Position numbers and translations under genes: made by a program. The notes under the pieces are model-generated. The model saw only the letters and a program-made list of their open reading frames with translations, searched no databases and was not told the origin of the DNA. From Laccaria trichodermophora (lineage: Eukaryota > Basidiomycota > Agaricomycetes > Agaricales > Hydnangiaceae), in NCBI GenBank assembly GCA_018417955.1, contig JACTVC010000011.1:246262-310261 (forward strand): a stretch of 64,000 nucleotides of DNA, read 5' to 3'. The first letter of the stretch is position 1. Each line of letters starts with the position of its first letter. This document shows positions 48,311 to 62,014 of the stretch, piece after piece.

Positions 48311-48782
48311 AAGTAACATCGTCCTAATTTCTTTACAGTTACACGCTTTCTATTATCCTGATTTCGTTCTGCTTGCTCTTCACTTGTATCCATAGAACCC
48401 TTGTAGCCCTTTGCATAGATTATCCGATGTACCCTGGTCATTTTGTATTTATAATGTAGCCTTCCTTGCTTGAATTCAATCATGTTACTCTAACATCGGT
48501 CACACGAGCTCTTCAATAGAACAGTAATGAACTGCTGAATCTGACACGTCACTTGCATCGGTCCCGACGTGACTGTAAGGGTGAGAGTTGACTGCGCGAG
48601 TGGGGGTCGTCAGGAATAACGTGTCCTGCCGTAGACCACTGGCGGTATATAAGCAGAAGCATGGCACAAGCAACCACAAACAGCTTTTGCAAACAGACAG
48701 CAATCTTTCCTTTGGTCAACAAGTCGGAAACAACTCTCTCAGCTTTCTCTTCCTACCAACTTACCTCAATTCACCTGCAACA
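48311..48782. other. Intergenic region with ARF1 promoter
   Basis: Holds the 3' UTR of the phosphatase gene and the promoter and 5' UTR of ARF1. The TATA-like element is annotated separately. The 100 bp before the ARF1 ATG are pyrimidine- and CAA-rich, typical of a highly expressed fungal leader. Confidence 0.5.
48646..48653 (+). promoter_or_regulatory. TATA box candidate upstream of ARF1
   Basis: TATATAAG lies 137 bp upstream of the ARF1 ATG and is followed by a CAA/CT-rich leader. It is the clearest TATA element in the window, consistent with strong expression of a housekeeping GTPase. Transcription start is not known. Confidence 0.5.
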
Positions 48783-49602
<820 letters not shown>

Positions 49603-49855
49603 TTGTTTTCTGTCCTCTTTGGGTATCCCATCAGCGTTGCTACACGTGTCACGATTCCCTTCACCTCAACGAAAACGTATGCACCGCTGTCCGAGTCGCT
49701 CTCTAGTCAATTCATTTTTTCACACCTCTTTCCCGATTCTTCTCGGTTTCTAGTTTTTTATGGTATCCGCCAAGGCTTGAGCAGAGTCATTTTCCTCTTA
49801 TAGATCATGAACCTATTATACATGCTATAACTTACAATCCCACATGAAAAAGCAA

Positions 49856-52753
49856 TCAGCGGCCTTCCCCAGGGAAGAGCCTCCCCACAGTGTCTGCTTC
49901 TTTCCTTCGTCTTTCTGCCAACTCTCTCAACGCAGGTTCACGTTGTTGAGATCCATAGCGCGCAAGCTTATCCAACAGTGCTTGTAGTCGCTTGGGCTTT
50001 ACGGCAGCATAAGATGCTTGTCTGTTGGCAGGAACAAGGTATTCTTGAATAGTGCCGCTCAATGGAATGGAAGTTGTCTGGGAGGAATGGGCTCAGGTAC
50101 TGATCAACGGTCACTAAAACGACTTACAAGTCGGAGTTCAGCAAAAACCAGAGTCAAATGTGGTCGTCCAATCCGCTTCAGCTCGTCTTCCAAGAAATCG
50201 ACGTCAATGAGAATGTTGGAGATCGCGTTTTCATTCATCATTGGAACGTCACGGCCTGTCAAAAAATTCTGCAGTTTATTCTTGATGAGCGCGACAAGTG
50301 AGGGGAGAAAAAAGAGAATCACCATCAAACACTCGGCGATATAACCAAGGGCCCCTTTATATGCTTCGTCTTTGTAGGATTCTTTGATTATCAACGAGTC
50401 TACGACGGTTGTGAGCCAATTGACGAGCTCATAAAGATACATGCTTGGAGCCGTTTCGCGTGATCTTGGCGTCCACTCGTATTCTGACAACTCGAAGAAT
50501 TGATCGAGTTTCGATGTGATGAGGCTTGTGATTCGCTCGAGAGACCGGGAGATCGTAGCTTCAAAGGAGTTGGAGGCCGTCAGCTTTATGGTTCCGCCTC
50601 GGTGAGCAGAGCTGTGAATGTGATTTTTAAGACCCAAGCAATGCTGCTAATGGCTCCACATACCGAAGGTTTGTTAGTGAGCGCTCGAGCTCACTGCAAG
50701 CAACTTGGAAATGTTCCAGGTTCGTTATGATTTGTCCGATTTGATTCAATGTTGGTGTTCCTCCGAGCCGGTGGCCTATGCTTTCACTAATGCTCTTGAT
50801 TAACAGGTGATCCAAAGACTGCGGACAGAAATATTGGATGAGAAACTAGTGCAAGTTTGAAGAAGCTCCACCTTGCTCAGTAATTCGTCAATGTCACGGT
50901 GATGTTGTGAGACGCCGTCAACGAAAGCGTAAAACTTTTGTATGAAGGTGCGGATCTAAAACAAGGTTAGCTTGCTGCGTGAAACGGCTATACTTGGACT
51001 TGCATCCTGACAGCACAAATAGAAAGTCTGAGACCAAGGAAGAAGATGCGGTACTGGTGTTCTACAAGCTTCTTCAACAGTAAGATTTGGGCAGTATTTG
51101 TTTGACTTACTGTTTGATTTCATCTTTTTCCGCCCCGTCTAGCCAAACCACGTCTAGGACCATATCAAGATCTTTTTCCTCTTCAACTTCCATCGGGACG
51201 TGATCATCCTGAGATACGATCTGCAAAAGGAATGAGAGATGGACAATTTCAAACCCAAAATCACAAACCATTTCAAATTGCTTGGAGAATTTTGTTTCCA
51301 ACATTTTAACATAATTTTCAAACAAAACGAGAATAAAAGTATGCAGCGAGGTGGTCGAGTAGGAAGCAGCCTAGAGTGTTGTTACTAAAACGCTCAGATA
51401 AAGACGGAACACCCACCTCCAGCGTCATGATAAATGTGAGAAGACACTCCTTCACTCGGAGATATGCTTCAGGATCGGTTTCTGTGCGTAGTGCGCTTTC
51501 CGTTGCTGTTCCGAGGCGCGCAACCAAGGCATCCCAAAGCTCTTCAACATCTCGCAGAGAGCGAAATGTCCCCGTGGTTTCTAGAACGTGAGACTCAATG
51601 ATAAAGAAACCTGATATTTCTTGCGTGAGTGCCGGAAGAGAGGCCAACGGAAGCGGTGTAGGAAGAATAAGGTCAGATTGCGCCTGTGTTGGCATCAGAT
51701 CTCTGGGCGACATGAAACGGATGAATCATGGACCTTCCTATCGGCCTGGTATGATTTCTGCAGCTCGTTCAAAGAGTCTAGCGACGTGTAGATGTGAATG
51801 CACTCGAAAAGTGGCTTGAAATCGACATGCAATTTTTCATTGTCCAACACATCGACTGGTGAACAGGTTAGATGACGGTATACGAAAAACGGCAGCTGCC
51901 TTACATTCTGTCTTCTCGTATGTGACGATTTCCACGGCACTTCCTACTTTGCTATTACGCAGCAGTGGATCCTTTTCGCGCCGGTTTCTCCAACGACGCG
52001 TCCTGGACTCCATGGACTCGACGGCCAGTCTTCCTACCTCTGTGCTCACGTTTCTAATCTCGAGAAGCCATTGCTTCACGGAAGCAGTAACGGAATCCTT
52101 AATCTGACTTCGTAAAGAAGGCAGTGACGAGAGAAGATGCTGGAAAAAGGGTGTCTGTGAGAGTGATGTTGGAGGCATATTTCGTATGTCTTCAAGTGAC
52201 TGCAAAGCCAGCGTATGTTGATTGAGGTGAAGTATTGAACATAGTGACATAGACGACAGACCCTCAACGCGCTCCAATATTTCCCTTCCCTTACCATCTC
52301 AGCGACGCGGTCTACGACATCGAGGACGCGTAAACAGGCTTGCAAGGTGTCAATAGCCTCGTCGAGGTTTGCAGCGGTCTTTTTTGTCTGAAGTAACGCG
52401 CGCTTCTTCTCAACTAAGCCCCCTCCGAGATGGGAGACGCTGGTATCCAATGTTGATATGTTTTCCTTCATCATGTCTGTGTATGACTTGACGGTGAACA
52501 GGGTAGACACGGATGAAATGAAATCTTGGTAGTTGTCACTGCAAATCTTCTCGATCTCGGCATCTTTAGAGTCTATGAGAGCCTGTACAGTGTGAAGGTA
52601 AGCGTCCTGTTGCCGGTTGGCGTGAATTTGCTTGATAATTGGACCGAGTTGTTCCAAGTTCTCTGAGGAGGAGGAAGGATCAAGAAGATGGATCTGCTGA
52701 AGCTGTTGGTCAATGTGATCCTGTGTAAACTGGGGGCGTCTGCGCGGAGGCAT
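49856..52753 (-). CDS. SEC15: Exocyst complex subunit SEC15
   Basis: The exocyst subunit that binds the Rab GTPase Sec4/Rab11 on secretory vesicles. The N-terminal coiled-coil region is clear: MPPRRRPQFTQDHIDQQLQQ, LDEAIDTLQACLRVLDVVDR then VAEMVREGKYWSALR. The central and C-terminal helical bundles run through many exons (PREPALRELA region and FLEDELKRIGRPHLTLVFAE). The C-terminus, YLVPANRQASYAAVKPKRLQ then ALLDKLARYGSQQRE and RRRKEADTVGRLFPGEGR, is diagnostic for Sec15. The start at 52753 begins MPPRRR; an upstream ATG at 52774 is less likely. Introns in the central part were not all mapped. Confidence 0.93.
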
Positions 52754-52988
52754 GATAACACCGAAGTTTACCACCGAAGTTTACCAAAAGGAAAGGAAAG
52801 GAAAGGTGAAGATTGCAACGAGATTGAAAGGGACTTCGGAATGACTCAAATTCAATTCCAACGGACGAGATGAATGACCGATGACATGTTTGGCTTCATC
52901 CTCATAACCAAACACAATTGATATGAAATTATGACCTGGGCCATCTCTGATAAGGTTCTCTGAACACTCATGCCTGACACCATCATCC

Positions 52989-54018
52989 ATGTCGATGCCA
53001 TGTGCGTGAGACCCCGATTGCTTGTCACCGACTAGCTTCCATTTCTCATTTGTTTTCACAAGTCTCTTCGATATGGATGGTACCCTAGTTGATTCCACTC
53101 AAGGCGTTGTGGGTGCCTGGCAAACTTTCAGGGAGACATACCCTCACATTGACGTACACCACATATTGAGCTGTGAGTCTCCGTGCAGAGCCTTTTTATC
53201 TTTTACTACCCTGTTGTGTTGATAGCCGCGCATGGTGTTCGTACTGTCGATAATCTTAGCAAGTACTGCGGGATTGATGACCCGGATCTGCTTCAGGCAT
53301 GCCTTCTTTTCCTCCGTCAATGCTACCTGTCTTGACTCATGGCTGTTCTACAGAGCGAGGCAGAGCGGTTTGAACGCGCAATCGTGACTTCATCTTCAGA
53401 AGCAGGCCGGCAAGGTATTACCCTTTTGCCCGGAGTCGCGTCAGTAATGGAGGAGGTACCATACCTACCCCATCTTTCAATTATACCACATCCAACACTA
53501 TCTCGCAGCTTGCCCCGGGGCGTTTCTTACCCAAACCCTGCTGGGCCATCTGCACATCCGCAACGCGCCCTTACGCTACGTCTGCGCTCAAGATCGCAGA
53601 CGTTCCCATACCTGACGTATTCATTACAGCAGAGGACGTCACACAGGGCAAGCCATCTCCAGATCCTTACCTGCTAGGCGCAGAGAAATGCGGGGTCAAA
53701 CCCGGAAATTGTCAGTGGACTCTCCACCCCTCTGATCACTTACCTCTTCATCTATATTTCCAATGATAGGCCTCGTTTTCGAAGATGCACCTTCTGGCAT
53801 TCGTAGCGGCCGGACCGCTGGTTGCAAGACTGTTGCTTTTCTTACCAGTCACCGCAGGGAACAAGTTCAGGCCGCTGAGCCGGATTTTATCGTGAAAGAC
53901 ATGTCATGGTACATTGTTACTCCTCTGTACTTGGAATTCAATTTACAGACTTATTATCAACAGTATATCCATGAAACGGACTTCCAACGGCGTGGAGGTG
54001 ATAATCAAGTCTCACTAG
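52989..54018 (+). CDS. HAD-family sugar/glycerol-3-phosphate phosphatase
   Basis: A haloacid-dehalogenase phosphatase like yeast Gpp1/Hor2 or Dog1. The 17-nt first exon reads MSMPCA; its intron (GTGAGA...CACAAG) joins LFDMDGTLVDSTQGVVGAWQ. The Asp nucleophile is in DMDGT, and GITLLPGVASVMEE, TAEDVTQGKPSPDPYLLGAE and VFEDAPSGIRSGRTAG supply the remaining HAD motifs. The last exon gives SCISMKRTSNGVEVIIKSH, ending at 54016-54018. There are seven or so short introns. Glycerol-3-phosphate or 2-deoxyglucose-6-phosphate are both possible substrates. Confidence 0.88.
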
Positions 54019-54315
54019 ATGCCTAGCTAAATCACCAATAGAAAGAAGCGAGGAGTTTATTCAGATATCGCACTTAGAGCGCCATTTTAGACCATGTTGG
54101 ATTGACTGGCACAATCAAATTTACATAACTACTCCGCACAGATGAATTATTATTGTAAAAACACTTTAATGATTGATAAGTGAGTATGCAAACGATATTC
54201 ACGGAGAGATGCTAGGAAACGTGAAACGATGAAAGGAAAGTCGACCGGGAATTCATACTGAAGGGGTATTTTAGGGAAGGGAAACGGCGACAAAAAGAAA
54301 TCCACATTATATCCC

Positions 54316-56194
<1,879 letters not shown>

Positions 56195-56406
56195 TTTTAC
56201 GTTGAAATAAGAAGGACGGGAAGGGATGAAGAGAGGATTAGGCGAGGAAGGAACTTGGTTCTAGTCAAGTTCTGGTGGTCAGAGGGCAACAGACGACTCC
56301 TACAAATTTTGGCAGCTTTGCAAGAATTTCCCTTTTTCGGTCCCGAATGGACCAAATTGAGCAGAATTTACTATTATTTAGTCACATATAAATATTGTAC
56401 ACCAAA

Positions 56407-59400
56407 CTAAGCGGCAACAAGTGCGTGGAGATTGTAAATTTCTCTCCGTACCATATAATACACCTCTGATACGTTCCCCTCAAGCTCTACCGTGCCCCTT
56501 GCCAGTTTCCGGACAGAAACAGATTCACCAAGCGTGTCAGAAGACGCGTTGCGCTTCGCGCCAGCTCCACAGATGAGAACACCCTCTCCGATGAGTTCAG
56601 CCTGCACACCAATGCTCGCAAGTCGCGCTTTCAGTGCCGTCAGTTTGAGTTCGCCAATCATCGTTGAATGGGGTAATGCAACTTGTTGTCGTGAACCGAG
56701 CGTTCTCCGTTTCACGGTTACCTTACTATCTACAGGATCCTCGGAAAGTGTGGATGAAGACACTGGTTCCAGTGTGGGTATTGTCGAGGTAGCATGGGCC
56801 ACAATTCGGCCTCTGACGTATGCAATTTGGTTATCTTCAAACTAGGCTGACTGGTAAATCTGAAAGTTGGAGGTGAAATTTCGGAAACATACACTTGACA
56901 TTTTGAGGGAAGCCAAAAGCTCATCGCTGATAGATATAGAAAAACTGTTGGTCTGCTGTCCGATTTGTATGCTCTCGCCGACTGTTGGGGCGTATATATC
57001 CTTGGTCATCGCACGAATATTGCCACAGCTCTCGATCAACGCTTCCGTCGCATTTGGCGGGGCGTGAACGATGATCTAATGGAATGGTAAGTTGGTGTTA
57101 CACAATGTAGGTCAATTTCCAAACCTACCATCTTGCGGGGGTTGACTTGAGGAACGATGGTTTTCACGGCACGGCCATCGTTCAAGCCCTCCATATCGAC
57201 AAACAATAAGCGACAAGCCAGTTGAATTTCGATTTCAGTCGTCACGTATTTTGAAGGGGGTTCCCGAATCGCTTTCTGAAGAAAGGTTGAGAATAATGGG
57301 GTTGAGCTATAATTGGACACATGCCTTTGCTTCCTCCTCTGCTTGTGTTCGACGTTTGTAGTCCTTGACCTCGTCGCTCTCAGCTTCTTCTTCAAGAACC
57401 TTGCCTTTTCTCAGCCACATCCCAACGTCGATAGTCTCCCCGTATTCATCTACCCTCCTCTTCTTCTCAACATATGGGAACATCCTAAAGCGTTGTGTCT
57501 GACTACCAGAATTTTTGAAGAAAGATGTGGCTTTGGAAACGTTGCCTTTGATGTAGATGTCAAATGACAATAGTTGTTTCGTCAAGCCTTCATCTCCATC
57601 TAACGCCCAGTCTGCTCCGTCAATTCCCTTGTCCATCTGCCTCACTCTTCCAACTCCACCTTCGCCGTCGTCCGTGTCCATCATATCTCCACCCAATGCT
57701 TGCCTGACTTCAGCCTCTTCGTCAGCATCTGAGTCCAAGTCCGAATCACTATCATCCTCATCTGCCTCCAACATACGCTGGTTGCGGGCAAGGGCGGCCT
57801 GATGCGCAGCTTCTTTCTCCTTCGCGACACGTTCCTCTTGAAGATGGGCTTCCAATTCTGCGCCTTGGAGGGGGACTTTGTGGTTCATCTGAAGCAAATA
57901 CCTAAGCATTAAATTGATTTCGGAGAAGCGATGGCCAACCTTTATTGTGATCGCCCCATCCATCATGACATTGCTTCCTATTTTGCCTTTGTCCCACTTG
58001 TCATCGGGCCTTTGGGAGTTGTTCCACTTGTCGAACAGGGCGCGTCCCAGCGTTCCTTCCTCACTACGTCTGGTTAGCAACACGACGTTGTCGGGGACGG
58101 CTGCAAAGTCAGAAAACATATTGCGCGAGGGACCGTGTGATAAAGACGCCGGAACTGCAAGAATTAGCTTGGGGTCCTTGGAGGAATATGTCTGCAAAAG
58201 TGCTTGAGGATTTGGGAAGAATTCTAAGTGCCTACAGTTAAAAGTGAGGCTCAAGCTCAACAAAACATACTCAAGAAGCTCACTTAAAGCGTAAAGCAAA
58301 CGCCCCCAATGCGTCCTCATCTCCCTCCTCATCCCTCCGTCGCTTGTTTTGATTCTGACGTCCTGTCCCCTCTTCTCCGACGTCTTCTTTGCTAATCGTT
58401 CCCCCGAGCCATTCCATCATACTTCGTACGAAGGTTAGCATCTCCCGACCTGTCCTCGAAAGTAGGCAGATGGGGTAACGGAGCCGAGAGTAATTCCAAT
58501 GCTGATCCAGCAGAACAAGAAGCTCAAGCACTCGAGTGCTGGAATCACAGGGGAGGAGGAGAGAAGATCTAGAACCCAGTGTCGCGCTTATGGTATCTAC
58601 AGCTTATTAGCGTCGCTCAGATGAGAAACTTCCGTAAACATACCGATGAGGGCAGCATCTCGGTCTTTACGTCGGCTTGTCGTTACGGATGCACGTTCCG
58701 CATCGGTAATTAGCAGATCTGGCCTGGCAAGGGGATCAAAGATGCCTCCGGCAGCCTGACGAATGAGAACAGTCCCATCCAAATGCCGTTCACGCATGTG
58801 GTTGACGTTGACAGCATAGACAATAGTTCCGGAGGACGGCGACCGTATTTTCCAGATAGTTCCACCAAGAGTATGGCCTGCATTGAACGGTGTTATAGTT
58901 AATCCCTGACATTTGCCTAGTACCAGTTAGAATGAGAAGAGATTAGGAAGAGGTGGAGTAAGTAACCTTGAAGATGCGTTGGTTGCGAATAACGAAGCGT
59001 GTTTATGGACTCGAAGGCGTCCTGAACTTCAGCAGTGGTGGAGACAAATTTCTTCTTGGGGTTGAATATGAATGAAGGTGATTCTGTAGAGATTTTTTCA
59101 GTGCTGTCCGTGTCTTGCTTTTGTTTGTCTGGTTCGGCTTCGCACTCGCCATCGACGTCTTCCTCGTCTCTAATGCCTTCAATGTCTTCCGTGACCGCGA
59201 TACGACCCATTGCTTGCACAGGTAGCGTCGTGTAAGCTGGGGCTTTCAAGCCCCAATTCGTGTATGCCCATGGATACAGACCGCAATGGGCAAGATCACC
59301 ATGTGAGAGCAGGACAAGGTCGACTGTAGGTGCACATCTGGATGGTAAATTCAAGACGCAACATACAATACGGTGAATTATTGACACACTTTTGGAGAGC

Positions 59401-59589
59401 TTCGCAGTATTTAGCCCATGGGACGTCGCTTTCGTGCTCTGGATGTTCTTCGAATGGTGAAGGCTCTGGGGACCAGTCTGGTGAACCACAGTCTAGAAGG
59501 ATACGGACGTCGTCTACTTGGAGCAAATACGCGAGAGGGGTTGCATTGGAGGAGTGTGCAGCACCAGACAACGGCGTAAACGTGATCAT
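56407..59589 (-). CDS. CFT2: Cleavage and polyadenylation factor subunit 2 (CFT2/CPSF100)
   Basis: A metallo-beta-lactamase/beta-CASP protein of the pre-mRNA 3'-end processing complex, inactive as a nuclease in other species. The N-terminus is MITFTPLSGAAHSSNATPLA and LLDCGSPDW. The usual HxHxDH motif is replaced by LLSHGDLAHCGLYPW, as expected for CPSF100. TLGGTIWKIRSPSSGTIVYA and VNVNHMRERHLDG follow. There is an acidic insertion in the lactamase domain (about 30 residues after GRIAVTEDIEG) and another (EDDSDSDLDSDADEEAE) near 57730. The C-terminal region has VRQMDKGIDGADWALDGDE and ends REIYNLHALVAA. It lies between the two alpha-tubulin genes. Confidence 0.92.
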
Positions 59590-60116
59590 CGCATGGAACA
59601 CTGTATTTGTTTACATCTGCTGAAGCACTTTATTTAGGGACCGCCTCGGGACCGCCCAATGGGCTTGCTTCGCCTTCCTAGTCTACCGTGCTCGCAGTTC
59701 AATAAAACCAAATTCCTGGTATACTGTATACAGGGGAATGTCTATGCTATGATAAAATATTTGTAGTACATGCCACTCCACTACTTAATACCAATGCCAT
59801 TTATACCTGAGCTTTGAGAGTAAGTATGTCATACGACGCGCAAATATTTATGACACAAAAATCATTATTTTAAGCTGGATACTTACTGGTGGATTGAGGG
59901 TCTTCAACAGTGGTACGCACAGACCATGTGACAGGGTCGGATCGTGGGAAAGCGTGAGCTGTATAATGTCCTCCTGGCATCCTCCCCTTTGTCCTCCTGT
60001 CATCCCAGTGTCCTTTCTCCCCATTCTGTTTCTGTAAGTTTTATTCTACGCGCCGCTCGTCGTCCACAATATTGATCTTCTGCCTTTTGAACTTGAAGCT
60101 TTAATTCTCTCTGAAA
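59590..60116. other. Divergent promoter region of CFT2 and alpha-tubulin copy 2
   Basis: 527 bp between divergent start codons. The part near 60116 is pyrimidine-rich with a CT/TTC leader, typical of strongly transcribed fungal genes. The middle is AT-rich. No ORF of note and no RNA gene is visible. Confidence 0.5.
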
Positions 60117-61854
60117 ATGCGTGAAGTCATCTCTGTGCACGTCGGTCAGGCTGGTGTCCAGATCGGCAATGCTTGCTGTGAGTTTCTGCCTTTCAAACAT
60201 TTTCAGTTAACATCGTCGCGAGCCGCTTGCCCCAAAACGCGTCGTTTGCGCGTCATTTAACATTTGTCTATCTTGAACAAAAAGTGGCGTGATGCTGATC
60301 TGATTATCATAGGGGAGCTTTATACCGTCGAGCATGGTCTTAGCGTGAGCATACCTCGACGTGGTCAATAATTAACGTTTTAACCCCATCTATAGCCTGA
60401 TGGTCGCCTGCTGGAAGGCTCGCCCTCCGCTAACGATGGAGGCTTCAGCACGTTTTTCTCCGAAACCTCGTCTGGCAAACACGTGCCCAGGTCCCTTTAC
60501 ATCGACCTGGAACCTAATGTCATTGATGAAGTACGAAACGGCCCTTACAGGAGTCTCTTCCACCCTGAGACTCTTGTGACTGGGAAGGAAGATGCTGCCA
60601 GCAACTGTATGCGCCCTGTATGCTTTGGCGAGAGAAGCGTCTGACCCTCTTATTCATAGATGCTCGTGGCCATTATACCATTGGTAAGGAGCAAATTGAT
60701 ACCGTGATGGACAAGGTTCGCCGTCTCGCGGACAACTGCTCTGGGCTCCAGGGCTTCTTTGTCTTCCACTCTTTCGGTGGTGGAACTGGTTCAGGTTTTG
60801 GTGCCCTCATCCTTGAACGTCTTTCGACCGACTACGGGAAGAAGTCCAAGCTAGAATTCAGTGTATACCCCGCACCTACCTTGGCCAACTCTGTTGTGGA
60901 ACCATATAACTCAGTCCTGACTACACATACCACCCTGGAACACTCCGATTGCTCTTTCATGGTAAGTTTACCTATTCAATGGCTTTCGAATACTTGAATT
61001 GAGGCGGTACCTGCGGATAGGTCGACAATGAGGCAATCTATGACATTTGCAAGAAGAATCTGAACATCGCTTCGCCAAGTCTCACAAACTTGAACAGGCT
61101 CATCGCGCAAGTCGTGTCTTCCATCACCGCTTCTTTGCGTTTCGATGGTTCTCTTAACGTTGATCTGAACGAATTCCAAACTAACTTGGTTCCGTAAGTC
61201 TTTTCCCTGCTAATTGTCCCTTTGGTTGACATCTCGGCAGTTTCCCTCGAATCCATTTCCCCCTTGCTACATTTGCGCCCATTATTTCGGCCGAGAAGGC
61301 TCACCATGAGCAAAATTCTGTCGCCGACATGACCTTTTCTTGCTTTGAGACCGGTAACCAGATGGTAAAGTGTGACCCCAGAGAGGGAAAATACAGTGCG
61401 TCTGCCCATTTTTATTCCGCACGACTCGGCATAACATTAAGTTTAAGTGGCCTGTGCTTTGCTCTACCGTGGTGACGTCGTTCCTAAAGATGTCAACGCT
61501 GCAGTGGCGATCATCAAGACTAAACGCACAATCCAGTTCGTTGATTGGTGTCCTACGGGCTTCAAGCTTGGCATTTGCAATGAACCACCTGCTCACGTCC
61601 CGGGAGGTGATCTTGCCAAAGTGTCCCGCAGCATGTGCATGCTGTCCAACACAACCGCCATTTCGACCGCTTGGAGCCGTCTTGACCACAAATTTGATCT
61701 CCTCTACTCAAAGCGAGCCTTTGTCCACTGGTATGTGGGTGAAGGTATGGAGGAAGGTGAATTCTCGGAAGCCCGCGAAGATCTTGCAGCACTGGAAAAG
61801 GATTACGAAGAGGTTGGCATCGACTCGGCGGATGTTGAGGAGGCTGAATATTAG
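60117..61854 (+). CDS. TUB1: Alpha-tubulin, copy 2 (plus strand)
   Basis: Second alpha-tubulin gene. [123 protein letters not shown] and [16 protein letters not shown] are all present. The C-terminus ends SADVEEAEY. Intron number and several intron positions correspond to copy 1, so both descend from one intron-containing gene rather than from a retrocopy. It also lacks Lys40 in the short H1-S2 loop. Both copies look intact, so both could be expressed. Confidence 0.95.
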
Positions 61855-62014
61855 ATTCTCTATTACGACTTGACCTTACCTTCCTCTTTACGATCCTTGC
61901 ACGTCTACTACCCTTGGTCACGCTTTCATATCACTGCGGAATTTTATGACTTTGACTCTAGTATGAAAAAATGACTGAACGTTATGGAAGCTATTACTTT
62001 GAAAAAAATTACGA

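Noticed and set aside
59590..60116. Possible tRNA or small RNA
   Set aside because: No A/B box pair or clover-leaf pairing could be found by eye; the region is simply a divergent promoter.
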